In this document: positions 12,346 through 24,627 of the stretch, piece after piece
Layout: every line of letters begins with the position of its first letter
Numbering within the stretch: position 1 is the stretch's first letter
Assembly: GCA_012845835.1 (NCBI GenBank)
Contig: JABAKD010000010.1
Span: 14,069,401-14,133,400, forward strand
DNA: 64,000 nucleotides
Origin: Undaria pinnatifida
Lineage: Eukaryota; Sar; Phaeophyceae; Laminariales; Alariaceae
Reading direction: 5' to 3'
The notes under the pieces: model-generated
The model's input: only the letters and a program-made list of their open reading frames with translations
Databases searched by the model: none
What the model was told of the DNA's origin: nothing
Position numbers and translations under genes: made by a program

Positions 12346-14263
12346 ATGTACTGCCGGATAAACGCCTCTCGCGCGCCATATCCATACGCCCGATGCTGCT
12401 GTAGGCTGTATGTAGCTCGTACCAGGTATCATACCCGAAACGAACATCGCCGTCGAACCACTCCGGACACTTTTTTGAGTTTGTGTTGATATAGTCTACT
12501 CGAGTTAAACTACTGCTTGCTGCAAATGTTTTTTTGGCAGAAACCCCACACTAAATTTATAATATAAATATATACTCCTTCTTCTAGTGGTTAAAATAGC
12601 GCCTTGCAGAAAACGTGATATCTCTCCTCATTGAGGACCACAGGTTCGTTTACGCTCCGCATTTGATATATGTGAAGAAAGCTTACATTCATGGCAATTG
12701 TTTTCGTAATACGGCCAGAAAACTCGGATTCATCCTCAACCCAAAAAACACCTCAAGAGGCTAGCTAACGCTGTAAACATCACTCTTGCCATCAACTGGT
12801 TCAACTGGTCAGCCTAAAGCACGCAAGAGTTCTCGCGCCACCGGTGTTGCGCAACATTGAACTTTGGCGGCAATGCCAACCACTACCGATCGGTGCCCAG
12901 CCTTTAACGGAACCCCGCGTTCCTTACAGCGCGAGCACCGCAATGTAGTTGTCCGGGCTACATTTTCAGGCATAATGCCTTCACGGGCTGGAAGCACACA
13001 AGACGTGTACTTTTTAGTTATATATATACTGGCGCGCTGCTACTTGAAAAAAGATCGGCCTGGACGTACACTTTCTTCACAGTGTCATTATCATATGCGG
13101 AGGCAGCGAAGCTGTGGTTTTTTAGGAGATGTAACGCTTTCCGTGAGGCGTGTTTCATAGGCCAAATTCTTATATACTGAAAATATTTCAGCTGCTGAGG
13201 AACAGAAATTATTATACAAAAAAAGAGGAAAAAAGTGTAGTTACATTATGGTTTGCGCGGCCTCTTCACGTGTTCAAGTACGCTAAACCTGTGCGCGTCC
13301 ACAGCATAATAGTCTCTTGAATTACTGCAACCCTCCACAACTGCTCTGCATCGAGTCCAACGTACAATGGCCAGCCATGTCGGTCCCGTGGTCCTGATTA
13401 AATCGTACCAGGTACAGGTATACCGCACCCGTTATGTCACACCTGTCCACGCTTGGAACCAGTCCCATGCCATCTAACTGTTACCAGGTAACCAGTTCCA
13501 CTGGTACTCGTAGAGCCATTGACTGAAGCGGGTAAAACCAGTACTGCAGAGAGTCCAACCAGTCCCCCCAGGTCCCTCCCATTTTTCAGGCCCCTCATAC
13601 CCACGTCCCACACCCAATTTAAGCTTCAAACCAGAGCCAATGTTACTCGTAGATCAACGGAACACACACGGATGGTTTGACCTTTCAGAAACCGCAAAAC
13701 ACGTTTCACACCTAGCTCAAAACGACTCGTGCTACGATCGAGGTGCACCGCTTTTTTCTGAGATTCCTCAATTTGGGAGCTCAAGACACGTCTTAACCCA
13801 AAAAACTGATTTGGAGAAGAATAAAAACTACTGCACCGGATGAAAAATACCATGGTCCCTAGGTACACACGAAAGAATCGTGCGAAAAATATGTCCTATT
13901 CCCGACGATTTGGGGTTAAGAAGCTCCGTCATTCAGAAACCATTTCACACGAAAACTGCTATCTCCATTGTAGCATGTGCCCCAGGGAGATTTTCGACAA
14001 CAGTGTGGGCGCACTTCTAAACGAGTTAAGACCCACTGCCTCCCACGGGACGCATTACGCCCTTCTATATGTACACCGTGCTGGCATCGGCCGCTGTCTT
14101 TATAATGTCACACGCATGGTTCAAACCCCTCTTTCGTCGCTCATTGTTGTGCGCCTTCTTCTCTGAAGTCTATGGTTCAACCCCCGCTTGAATCCACTAC
14201 GACGTGTGCATCGCTCGTTGTTGTGCACCTTCTCTCTTCTGGAGTCGTGGGCATCTATCTTGC
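12346..14263. other. intergenic, no gene seen
   Basis: No credible exon. A tRNA-like pair of promoter boxes occurs around 12586-12655 (tctagtggttaaaatagcg, then aggttcgtttacg about 55 nt later), but no cloverleaf can be closed, so it may be a decayed SINE head. The region downstream of the hydrolase stop codon presumably includes its 3' UTR. Confidence 0.4.
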
Positions 14264-15954
14264 TTACGCCAGCGCCTTGAGCCAAGGTAAAAGCGCTGAG
14301 ATCATTGTATCAGGCGGAGGAAAGGGGGAGAAGGGGGTGTCGTGAGGTCATTCTCGGCTCTAGGCATCTTCGTGCTCCCCTTGCACCTTGCGTCCATTTC
14401 ACTATTGCGATGTCTTGCTATGGCGGGCAAAACCCACCACGGGTTGAGTAACTTTGGCCTTTCACGACCGCACAATAATCCCGCACTATTTTTTTTTCAA
14501 ACTGGTCTCCGAAAACGAGGGCACAGTTGTTTTACGGCTTAAAACACAGCAGCAAACGCTTTCCCCAGCGGCCAAGACTCTACAGTTAGACCTCCATGAA
14601 ACCACGATCGATTGCATATTACCAAACGAAAAAAAAACATGCGGTACGTAAGCACACCTTCGTGGCACTCCTCCGGGCTCTCGTCGTGGGGGCAGTGCCC
14701 TGTTTCGGGCAGAACAACGAGTTCGAAAGTCTCGAGGTGCTGGCCGAGAGATGCACCCGCGTGCGTTCCGGTGTTGAGCGGAGTCCACGGGTCGGCTTCG
14801 CCCCACAGAGCAAGCACCTGCATGAACGGTCGAGTTTCGGTTGGGACTTAAGGGAGAAACATGACGAACGTAAACAGTGAATACAGCATCAGCTACACGG
14901 AGCTACATATGCTGCTGAGGGCAAAGAAAAATGTGCTTTATGTCGGAGCACAATGCAATGATTGGCACGACACGCCCGTAGCAAGGCCTCTCGAATGCTG
15001 CACGCTAACATTATTGAACCATGGACGGAAAAACTACAGTTCTTAGTTGCTATGTCGCTATTCAGGGGCCCCAAAAAGGACGAGCGACAGCTAGTGCGAC
15101 AAGAAATTCCCGTTACGTACATATTGCTAGTGCTGCCGTCGCAGTTGATGCCCACAACGTGTAGCAATTGAGAGCGGCAGAGAAGTTGATCGCCCTCTGC
15201 AGCATGCGTCAGTCATGCGTACTTGCTGTCTATTACCCTGCCCTTCTGTACGCAACAGCCCTGCGTACTTGCAGCGAGACTCCTGCCCTTTTTCCAGCGT
15301 AACTTGCTCATTCACGCCTACTACACGGCGCACAACGGTAATCTGTATATATATACTTCGAAGTACGAAAAAATAAAGTATACCCTGGTATATGGCATAC
15401 ACCCAACGAAACCGGAACACGCCCAAGGTAATATTATATTGGTACCAAAATAACACACGAAGGAAAAACAAATAACTGCTGTTATCCTTACGTCGCACTT
15501 CGGAAGCATATCCTACCCCGGTACCCCGAGCTGCAAGCGTTCATGAGGGACATACGTCCCCTGTGGCTGTGTGCGATCTGGGTCATGCCAGATCTGGCAC
15601 GAGAGGTAAGCACTTAGCAGATGTTTCTCTGCCGTTGCGGTCAAGTTTCAAGCTCCGCAGAGCTGATGACAAAAAGATGCCCCAAGGGCTGTGGCGTGTT
15701 AAAATATTAGCAGCGCGGTCTCAAAGAAGAGACGAAGAAGGAAGAGTGGTGCCGTTGAGTTGAGTGAGAGTGTGCGGGGTGCATCCTCGATCGATCACAG
15801 CCCAAGACCCTATGAAAGCGTACGAACCACCCTAAAAAGCAAGCGGTGTGATTACCCCAAAAAAAATACAAAACACCACGGTTCAACCGTAAGCTCCAAC
15901 CGACATTTTAGGATTCCGCCGCAATCTACAATATACGATCTACTAGATTCGCAT

Positions 15955-15986
<32 letters not shown>

Positions 15987-18900
15987 GCACACTTTTACTT
16001 TCCAGCTTCTGGACAAGCCGTGGTCACAGGTGTCATCCCTTCTCCTCCCCGGTTCTTGCCTTCAATTTTTATCGCGCATAGGGTTCAGCAATCCCACTGC
16101 TCGTCGATTGTACATCGAGTGTTGCTAACTCACGCTCTCGCGCTTTCCGCAAGTCAATTTGTCCACAAGAAAAAGTCCCAACGAATTTATACGAGTATGC
16201 ACTCGGCGGGGCTCGAACTCACGAAACTGACCTATACCAGGCTCGAGGATAACCTGATACGCCACCGGGGCGACCGGTATGATCCTTTAACCCTACGAGG
16301 TACGTATGTATCTGGTACTTATGTATGATACGTACGTACATACTAGATTCGCATGATCCTATGATCCTACGAGGTGCGTGTGTATCTGGTACTTATGTAT
16401 GATACGTACGTACATATCACACTCCTTGCACTGGTATCGCCGAAGCGCCTCGTGCTCTCCGTACCAAAGGCTAGCACCTATCCTCAACAACGAACCGATC
16501 CGATACTCTCTGAACATGTCTACGTACTAACTTGTGTATACCAGTCGTGTATAACAGCGCGTCATGCTGCTGCGTCCTACCAGGCACGAGCTACGTATAC
16601 CAGACGACGACGTATGATATGTTAACGACAGCGCAATCGATAGGTTACGATGGAATATCTGGTACTCCGTTGTATTATTAACATTAATAGTAGCAAGGTA
16701 ACTATCCTCAACAAGCGTCTCGTGTGGCAGTCGCTGAAATCGTCACTGTTCCGTCCACGCTTCTCCCCTCTGAACTCCCGAAGCTATACACTGCAGGATC
16801 CCTAATATACATGAAAAACAACAGCGTAACACGATTGCCAGGCTGATACTTACAGGAATACAAGAAATACGGGAGCCGTTATACTGAACTTGTTATTAAC
16901 AGTGTGGAACCCACCCTCGCCCAAAACGTGAAACCCGACCTGCTGGGTCCGGATTATGTTTCCTATCGCAGTGCGAGTAGGTGTCCTGTACTGAAATAGC
17001 AACCTCGACTATTTCTGTACCTTGGTGTCCTTAATGTTCTTCAACAGGGACGCCGGAGTAGGCCCCGGCGGCCCCGTGAAGACCTTGAGAAACACCTCGC
17101 ACGCACCCTCGTCGTCACTCGGAGTTATCAACCTAAAAGTGCGCGGAACATAGCGGGCAGCGGGGACGAGGGCATACTTCGTGAAAATTCAGCACAACGG
17201 GCAGCAACAGCCACCTGGCTAAACTTAAAACCTTTTATACAGCACCGCACCAACTATTCCACGCATAATTCAAGAAGTTTGTCCCGAAAACTGAATAGGG
17301 TGCGGTTCTAAAGGGCTTAATCCGTTTTCCTACTGAAAAATGATCCACACTAATTCTACAAAGTTTGTCCAAAAACACGTAGTTCTAAAGGACAGTAAAT
17401 GACGCCTCCGCATTTAGCAAACCCGCAGCCGCTTCAACAACGGTGATATCGAAAGCTATTACAAAACGGAGAGGGGATCGGACACACATTTACTTGTTCC
17501 CTTTCCAGGTGGAATATATGTACTGGTAGGCGACAGCACTTCTGCTGTGTCTGCGACATACATACTCGACAAATGGCGATGGGCTTTTTATCTCGTTTCA
17601 AGTTTTCAACAGCTGTTGTTGCTGCTGACAGGCCGGTACCTTGACCGCCAATGACACATGCTATGTAACAGTAGAGGTACACCCTTTCTTTTTGCCCTCT
17701 GAGGGTGGTGACTTAACGCCTTAACAACTGGAAACCCGTTTTGGGGAAAAAATAACTTCGATTTAGTATAGGGAGGGGTTGAGGGGCTCTAAAGGAGTTA
17801 AGGACCTCTATACCTTCACCCAAAAAACGATTTTGGGATAAACTGAAAGTGCAATCCGATGAAGAAACCCGTGGGTGGCCCGGGAAAAAAATAGAAAACA
17901 ATCACTTTGCAAAACGAGAACGACATTCCGACGATTTTGGGTTGAAAAGGAATACTCTAGCCAAAAAGAGGTATACCCTGATACCTCTATCGTTAGCACG
18001 CGTCCAACCGACGCGCAAAAGACGCCTGTTACGAAGGGGGCACAGTACCTCTTTTGGGGCTAAAACGTTTCTGACTGACGCGGCTCCTCAACTACATAAA
18101 CTAGACTAATAAGTTGTGCGTATGAAGGCGTGCTACTCTAGGGGTACAGCAGTACCTCTTTTGGCCAAACCGTGCTACGATGGGGATACAGTACCTCTTT
18201 CCGGCCAAAACAATTCAGACTGAGGGGCTCTTCAACTAGATCAACTAGGCTAACCAAATTTTCGTATGGAGGCGTGCTACCGTGGGGGCGCAGTACCTCT
18301 TTTTGACCAAACTATGCTTCCGACTGACGGGGCTCCTCAACGAATCACTACATCACATCACCCAATACCGTTACTAGTCAAACCCGTTGGGATGACATTT
18401 TGTGTTTTACAATGTCGTTCGGTCTAAACCCAGGCCTCGGGAGTGTTCGTCGGGTCAAACTTCCTCAAGCGACGAGTCTCGGAACTTCAAGTACAGCCCT
18501 CTACCAAAGGATGAATAAAAAATGTGCCAGGTACCATGTTACTTATTGTACACCAGGTACGTTTGTCTAGGCATGTGATTGCGGATCGATTGGGACTTCG
18601 ACAGGAAATACACTCTCCCATCTTATTTAAAACAGACTTGTCAGGGTTCCAAAAACATTGGGTCACCAGGCTGCACTCCACACTCGGAACAAAACAACGG
18701 GGAGGAGGGGTGCTGGTGGTGGTGGGGGCGAAGCAGGGGAAACGGCAACGATTGTGGGGAAGGCTCACATCTTGACGAGTTCGTCGTCTACGACATCCTT
18801 GCAGTACACCTGCTTCAACACGCTGCGGACGTTATCCTCCGTTCGGAAGTTCGCAAAAAACTTAGGACCGAAGAAAGGCCCGAAGACCTGAACGGAGCGG

Positions 18901-21900
18901 AGAGCGGAAATACGATCGACGGTGTCAGAAGAGCCCTGGCTGAGGGAAGGGCAAAGTCTCGGACAGATCAACGATGGCTCTTAAAACAGCCTAAAAAACA
19001 AACACCATGACCAATACTATCCAAGCTACATACTATACAAAAAAAAACAGACAGGATGATAAAACATATCCGAAGTTTAAAACACGGGACAGGCAAATAA
19101 CGGAAACATTGTAATCGGCACGCGTCTCGAGCACTGCACGCCGTCAACTTCGGATAGAGCTTGGCGGGTAGCAGCCTTAAACATAGCAAGTTGCGTAACA
19201 TAATTCGCGGTGCGGGCACGTCAAGCACGAAGCTCAAGCCAAAAACCAAAAAGAACTACGTGGCTGAAAAAAAAATAGCCAGCACATACACCAAGGGAGC
19301 ACCGTCGTGACTTCGCCTAATTTATTGGAGCTTTGACAGAAAGAGCAAGGGTCATTCGCAACGACCACGAAAAACGACCATTCGTGGCCAATACTCTCGG
19401 TTCGTGACGAATTTATGATTGGGAACTAGCGTTATTTCACGTTTTCTATAACAAATAAGTCACGTGGTCGTGACGCCAGTTGTCAAGGGGATTCTTCAAC
19501 ATTTTTCATGGCCAACGATTGGTGAATAATATCACGATATCACGATTAGCGAAAACGCCACGTTTTTTTGTTTCAAGGTTCGTGATTTCTTTTGAATTGG
19601 TCGCGATTGGTCTTAAAAACCAACGCGAGCGAGCACAGCGACGACAACACGACCAAAGCATCGAAAGACCAGAAGACTACGCCCGCAAGCCGGCAAACGC
19701 TCCAACGTAAAGCTTCCATGCTGCTGCAATGAAACCCACCACATTGTTGAAGAACCACATCACCGGAAGCATGTAGAACGGGAGTTCCGACTCTCGGAAA
19801 CTCACGAGCCCCCCCGCCGTGTTAAACAGAACCGACCCACGGACCTGGCATGCAGTACAATGAAAAAAATGGTGAATACGACGAAAAAAAAAAAGTGTGG
19901 CGAAAACAAATGACCATCCCTTGCTCTGCAAAAAACAAACGCGCGATAGTTAACGTCAGAATATATGTTTGCGCCACTACGATAGCCACAAAGTGCTGTG
20001 CGCGCTAAGGACGAGGACGTGGGCAACTTCAGGAACCAGGTGGGTGTAAAGACGGGGACAAGCTGAAAAATATACAGGCTGGCCAGAACCACCACCCGCG
20101 GTGCACGTTGGAGGGGCATTCGTCAACCGCAACCGCGTGTGGGCCGCGCATTCGCACGGGAAGGTGGCCAGTGGTAGCATCGAGCCGCCTGTGTGACCGG
20201 GTCGTAGCCCCCGCCGCACGCCGAAACAAGGTGCCAAAAACAATGCGCAGCGGGGCGTAGCCCCTATTATGACCTACCCGTATAAGGGGCTTTTGAAACG
20301 CAGTTCAACGTCCCAGTATCTCACGTGTTTAGGCTCAGACTGGTACCTACGATTAACAGTGTAGCTTGCAAGGCTTTGTATTGAGCCCCGCGTATTGGTT
20401 CGCCCCCCCCGAGTCCTGTCACGGTAGGGCTAACAACGAAGTTGTTCTGGGCCCCGTCATATGAGGAGCTCAATGAGGAGCTCTATACCTCACCCCAGAC
20501 ACTGGCTATAACCCCTTTAGAGCTCCAAAACCCCTCCTTAACTCCAAGTAAATTTTTCGAAAAAAACGGGTTTCCAGTAGTAAAGGCGTTAAAGGAGAAT
20601 TGAAACTTGCATCCCGATGAACAATCCCATGGTACTAGGTTGTCAGAATATAAATACTACGCTTTGTAAAGATTCGTTACATGTTTTGAAGGCCATGGTT
20701 TAGGTTCCACCGCATTGTCTCAGGTTGTATATCGAAAAATAACGTCAAGCACAACATGGGATTATGGAGATATCGGGTAGATATTTCAATGAAAATCCCC
20801 GTCAGAAGCATCTTAGGTAAAAAGTGCAAACGCTATCCTAGCACGTTTCCGGGAGCCGACCCGGCAGACGTCCGTTCGCGCTCTGTACCACGTCTCACCT
20901 TCCGACTCCCCTGCAGACTCTCCGTGAGCATGAGCGTCAGAAGTCCACCGATGGAGTTTCCCATCACCACCCACTGCTCGCTCGCATCCCGAGACTTTTC
21001 CGTGATAAACTCTGTTAGCATCTCCTGCCACAGCTCCAGCGAGAACTGACAGGACCACCAGAGATATAGGTGAAGACATCGGGACGAACCGGGGAGCGGG
21101 GACAGCAAGTATTAAACATTTTACTTCTGCAAAAATTACCCCACTCTACATTCAAGTAGTTTGCCTCCAAAAACGTTGGTACAGTTCTTAACCCTTTTAA
21201 AATCGGCTACACGTTTTTTAGGGAAACAACACTTGGTAGTTGTATGGGAAAATGTTTTCAGCTATGAGAGGGTTAAAGGGTTACACGCATTCCGGCGCCC
21301 CAGAGCCATGGAATGGGCGGGGGCAGAGACACACGTGTGACTGCTGTGTTATTCGTGCTACTGGCGGTCAGGCATTGCGGAATTGATCAAGTTCGGAGGA
21401 ACCCGCGAGGTTTCAATTTCAATCTCACCGAGGCATGGTGCCGCATTAGTCGCCTTCACAGCAGCATCATGTTAATAGTCCAGTAGCATCACATTAATAG
21501 TGCAGCCGACACGAGAAGGCGCACAAAATCTTGCCGTGTGACGCTGTGCCACATCAAGCAAAGAGTCACAAACGAGACGCGATACCACAGCAGAGTATAT
21601 CTACGGTCCACGGTATCTATGGTACGGTATCTACAGTTTACTGCATTCCCGGTCTACGATATATCCGATCTACGATATATCCGATCTACGGTATCTCCGG
21701 TCTACGGTATCTCCGGCCTACGATGTCTCCGATCTACGGTATCTTTGGTATACGGTATCTCCGACTTGAACGGAAAACCAGTACAGTCTCAACGATAACA
21801 TAATGAGGAACGCCCACCTACATCGCTCCTTCCCCCCCACCTCGACATCCTTGGGCTTGTCGCTCGCCCCAAAGCCGAGGAGGTCAACCGCGTACACTCG

Positions 21901-24295
21901 GTAGCCCTCGCTAACCAGCACGGGAATGTTCTTGCGGAAGTGGCCGACCGAAGCGCCGAAGCCGTGGATCAACAGGATAGGCGGAGCGTCCTTTGGCCCT
22001 TTGGTTGCAGGCAGATACGTGTAGATGAGGGTATCAGGATTTTATATACGGGTAATTTTTTTCCAGTGAACACGTACAAACGCGCGGCCGGATTATCACG
22101 CAGCTTGCAAAGTTGAATCTTGAAATCAACCTGCCGGACTCAAAGCCGACGTATTTGAACTATTTTCAAAAAGCCCGGCAGGTGTGAGTTCGACCGCTTG
22201 AATGGTCACCACTCAGATATTGCCAGCTGCGAGCTACGCCGGCAGCGGGTATATAATTGTAGTGCAAGAAAAACTCAACATTAGATTGGGGTGTTGTACT
22301 GCACTGTAAGGCGTTACTTGGATATGCAACTACCGGTGCAGGTAGTGTGGCAGGTAGCGTGGACATCTGTGCAGTGAGCTGAGAGAGGTGCATTCTCTGT
22401 TTTTTAAACAGTGCAAGAACCAATCAATATGGCTTCTTGGCTGTGAACTGCTGTGTTGTAAGGCGGTTTACTTGGACTAGCGACCGCCAGTGCAGGCAGC
22501 GGGGGCATCTGTGCTATGAGCGATTTTCTACCCAAACCTCTACTCAGCGCTTACTACTGCGTGTCCTACCGCTGCAACGCCGTCAGAGGGCAGACCCTCG
22601 TACGCAGTCATGGCGCAAGCAAGACGAGATGGCGGAGTCGGGTGCCGGGTTCGGAGCTGGTGCGATTTTGAAGAGGCGTCAACTATTAGTAGAATATGCA
22701 ACTGCTGTAAGCCATGTACGATACGAAACGCTGGACCTGGCCGTAAGAGGCTTTTACCACACCCACGAAATAAGGTGGCGTTATAGGTGGCCGTTTGTGT
22801 CGTTTTCGCTGCCGGTCAAGAGACGCAACTGCGAAGCGTTGACATATGGATTGCTATATTGCCTCTTTCTCGTGAGGAGGTCACCCCGCACTCTACGGCG
22901 TTAGACCCTCAGAACGTACCGCTGCGTTGCGACGAATGGACGCAATGTGAGAAACGCTGGAATTATTTACCACCACCGCCGCCACCAACAACACTACCAC
23001 CACCACCACCACCACCACCACCACCACCACCACCACCACCACCACCACCACCACCACCGCCACTACCACCACTACCACCACGCCGCCGCCGCCACCGCCG
23101 CCATCACCGCCACTGCCACCACTACAACTACGAGCACGTCGAAAGGGTACTAGTAGAATAAGAAAGTGCGACACGCTCACCCTCGACCCTGAAATTGATC
23201 TCGTGATCCCGCCATCGCCACGTCTCATAGACTCGCTGAAATCCCTCGCCTTGCGGAACTCCGGCCAACGTGGGCGCCTTATCTATGCCACCCGCCGATT
23301 GCGCCGCGCATTCCAACAGCGCTAACCTTCGCGACGCAGCGGTCGGGTGCCGGAGTGTCCACGACTGCCTTGTTGCCTCAACAGTCGAGTATCTGCCAGT
23401 GTCTGCAAGGGCAATGTACCGTAGTGGGCGGGAGGTGGGTCGATGGTCCGGATGATGTTGCCGACGGTGATGCAGTGCCGCTTGTGTCTCAGGCCCGGTT
23501 GGTAGATTAAAACCGGCTGATAAAAACCGTTGAAGCAGTTAGCCTACAAGCTACCGGGTACAGCAGGACGTGTTACAACGGTATGCACCTGTGTACGTCG
23601 AGGTGCGGGAACTCAAGAAGTTTTCGCAGGACGCACCAAAAACTCAAGAACAACCGATGCAAACAAACCTTGAAACAAACGACGCACACCGTACTCGTAC
23701 AATAGCAGCACGTGATCACGTTGTACCAGGTACAGGCACCATTCACGGTAGCTTCGGAATATGAGGGGTCCAGACATCCAGACATCAACACACTACGGTG
23801 CGGGCAACAAAAGCACAAAGCAAAGGAATGACTGCCTCGTGCCGATGGTTATTGATGCTGTGTGTCGCACGAGTACGAAAACATCATCCACCATCGTCAT
23901 TCGTCATCGCTTGAAACTGGGAATCCCAGAATCGATAAACTAGTAGTTGAGATCGCTGCTGTGCAAGGACGATCTGAGAATCCTGTACTGCTCTCTTCTA
24001 CGTACACTCTCAAATACAAGTGCGGGCACAACAACCGATAGCAGCAGTAACGATTCTAGAGGATAAGGTGCTACCAGGTACATGGCAGGAGTGAGCTGTT
24101 GAAGTCTGCTGGATGGATCCGAGAGCAGCGAGTGAGGTGGCGAACAAGAATTCGAAATCTCCAGGAAACGGAAGATCCTGTGAACGCCGAGTACGTACCT
24201 GGGCTGGAGGTCAACCCTGGCTTGCATAGTGGAGAGACGAAGGCAGAGACCGACACCAACCAGGCGGTGCCAGTAATAATTCGGAGGCAAGGCAT
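14264..24295 (-). CDS. plastid-targeted alpha/beta hydrolase (9 exons)
   Basis: Nine minus-strand exons with consistent phases: 24295-24199, 23402-23181, 21998-21841, 21045-20899, 19844-19707, 18887-18769, 17132-17021, 14817-14658 and 14295-14264 (stop TAA). They total 1185 nt, 394 residues. The N-terminus is a signal peptide then VSVSA-FVSPL, a heterokont plastid signal. The fold is complete: LLIHGFGASVGHFRKNIPVL (oxyanion region, near residue 118), VYAVDLLGFGASDKP, nucleophile elbow MGNSIGG (Ser190), lid-like helices, LWGEADPWTP (Asp340) and GHCPHDE (His372), so the Ser-Asp-His triad is intact. It most resembles plant and cyanobacterial plastid hydrolases of the At4g36530 type; the substrate cannot be told from sequence. 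Weak points: the exon 3 acceptor (AAAG) and the exon 5 donor (GTTGGA) are poor matches chosen by phase and protein continuity. Introns hold a SINE, minisatellites and simple repeats. Confidence 0.9.
15961..16278 (-). mobile_element. tRNA-derived SINE in hydrolase intron 7
   Basis: On the minus strand the element starts near 16278 with a tRNA-like head (GGTGGCGTATCAGGTTA A-box region, GAGTTCGAGCCCC B-box region). It continues through a body shared with 50773-51064 and ends in 26 A residues (poly-T 15961-15986 on plus). An 8-bp direct repeat atgatcct flanks it (15953-15960 and 16279-16286). It is inserted in the same orientation as the host gene. Confidence 0.85.
16279..16420. repeat. two-unit tandem repeat
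   Basis: Two ~75-bp units share gtatctggtacttatgtatg and atacgtacgtacat. The first unit was the target of the adjacent SINE insertion. Confidence 0.75.
17713..17880. repeat. dispersed repeat, inverted partner at 20460-20625
   Basis: Shares, in inverted orientation with 20460-20625, words around ctggaaacccgttttt, ggaggggttt, gagctctaaagg and the flanking aacgcctt. Both copies lie in introns of the hydrolase gene and could pair in the transcript. Similarity is partial. Confidence 0.6.
17985..18345. repeat. minisatellite of ~90-110-bp units
   Basis: Imperfect tandem units each containing cagtacctctttt, then gactga, ctcctcaact and ggcgtgctac, repeated about four times. Lies in intron 6 of the hydrolase gene. 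Confidence 0.75.
21597..21770. repeat. minisatellite (~17-bp unit)
   Basis: About ten imperfect copies of gatctacggtatctccg-like units in intron 3 of the hydrolase gene. Confidence 0.9.
22969..23125. repeat. (CCA)n microsatellite with CCG variants
   Basis: Long CCA run (core 22992-23058) grading into CCG/CCA mixtures. On either strand it produces spurious His-, Pro- or Val-rich frames. It is in hydrolase intron 2. Confidence 0.95.
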
Positions 24296-24627
24296 TAGCG
24301 AAACACGGGTGACACCCAGCACAGCAAGCACTGCGACTGCAAAACCCTCGTTTTTTGGCTGACGTCCGGATTAAGATGTTCCCACATGTATAACGCCTAA
24401 TTATCAGTGAAACTCCATCAATTGTATATACTAAAACATAATAAATGTGTACATTTAATATATAAATAATAACGAACTTTATATTTATACCCATGTCGGT
24501 GTTGGAGATTGGCCCGCTTTTGCGGCGCATTTGCTCGCGTGCCCTCTTCAACGAAGGTTCAACAAGGCCTTGGCCTCGATTGCTGTCACCGTTCCCTCTC
24601 CGTTCCAACGCCACTTTTCCCGCTTCC
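24296..24627. promoter_or_regulatory. shared upstream region of divergent plastid genes
   Basis: A 332-bp interval separates the start codons of the minus-strand hydrolase (24295) and the plus-strand DNL protein (24628). Its centre (about 24415-24490) is strongly AT-rich, with TATA-like words (tatatac, tttaatatataaataata). It must hold the 5' UTRs and core promoters of both genes, so a bidirectional promoter is likely. This is an inference from geometry; no factor site is identified. Confidence 0.6.

Noticed and set aside
21531..21803. 90-codon frames over 21531-21803
   Set aside because: They translate the 17-bp minisatellite in a hydrolase intron.
22003..22045. Possible extra coding LIYTYLPATK before hydrolase exon 3
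   Set aside because: Tempting by sense, but an in-frame TAA lies just upstream and no AG acceptor exists; the phase of exon 2 fits the AAAG acceptor at 21999 instead.
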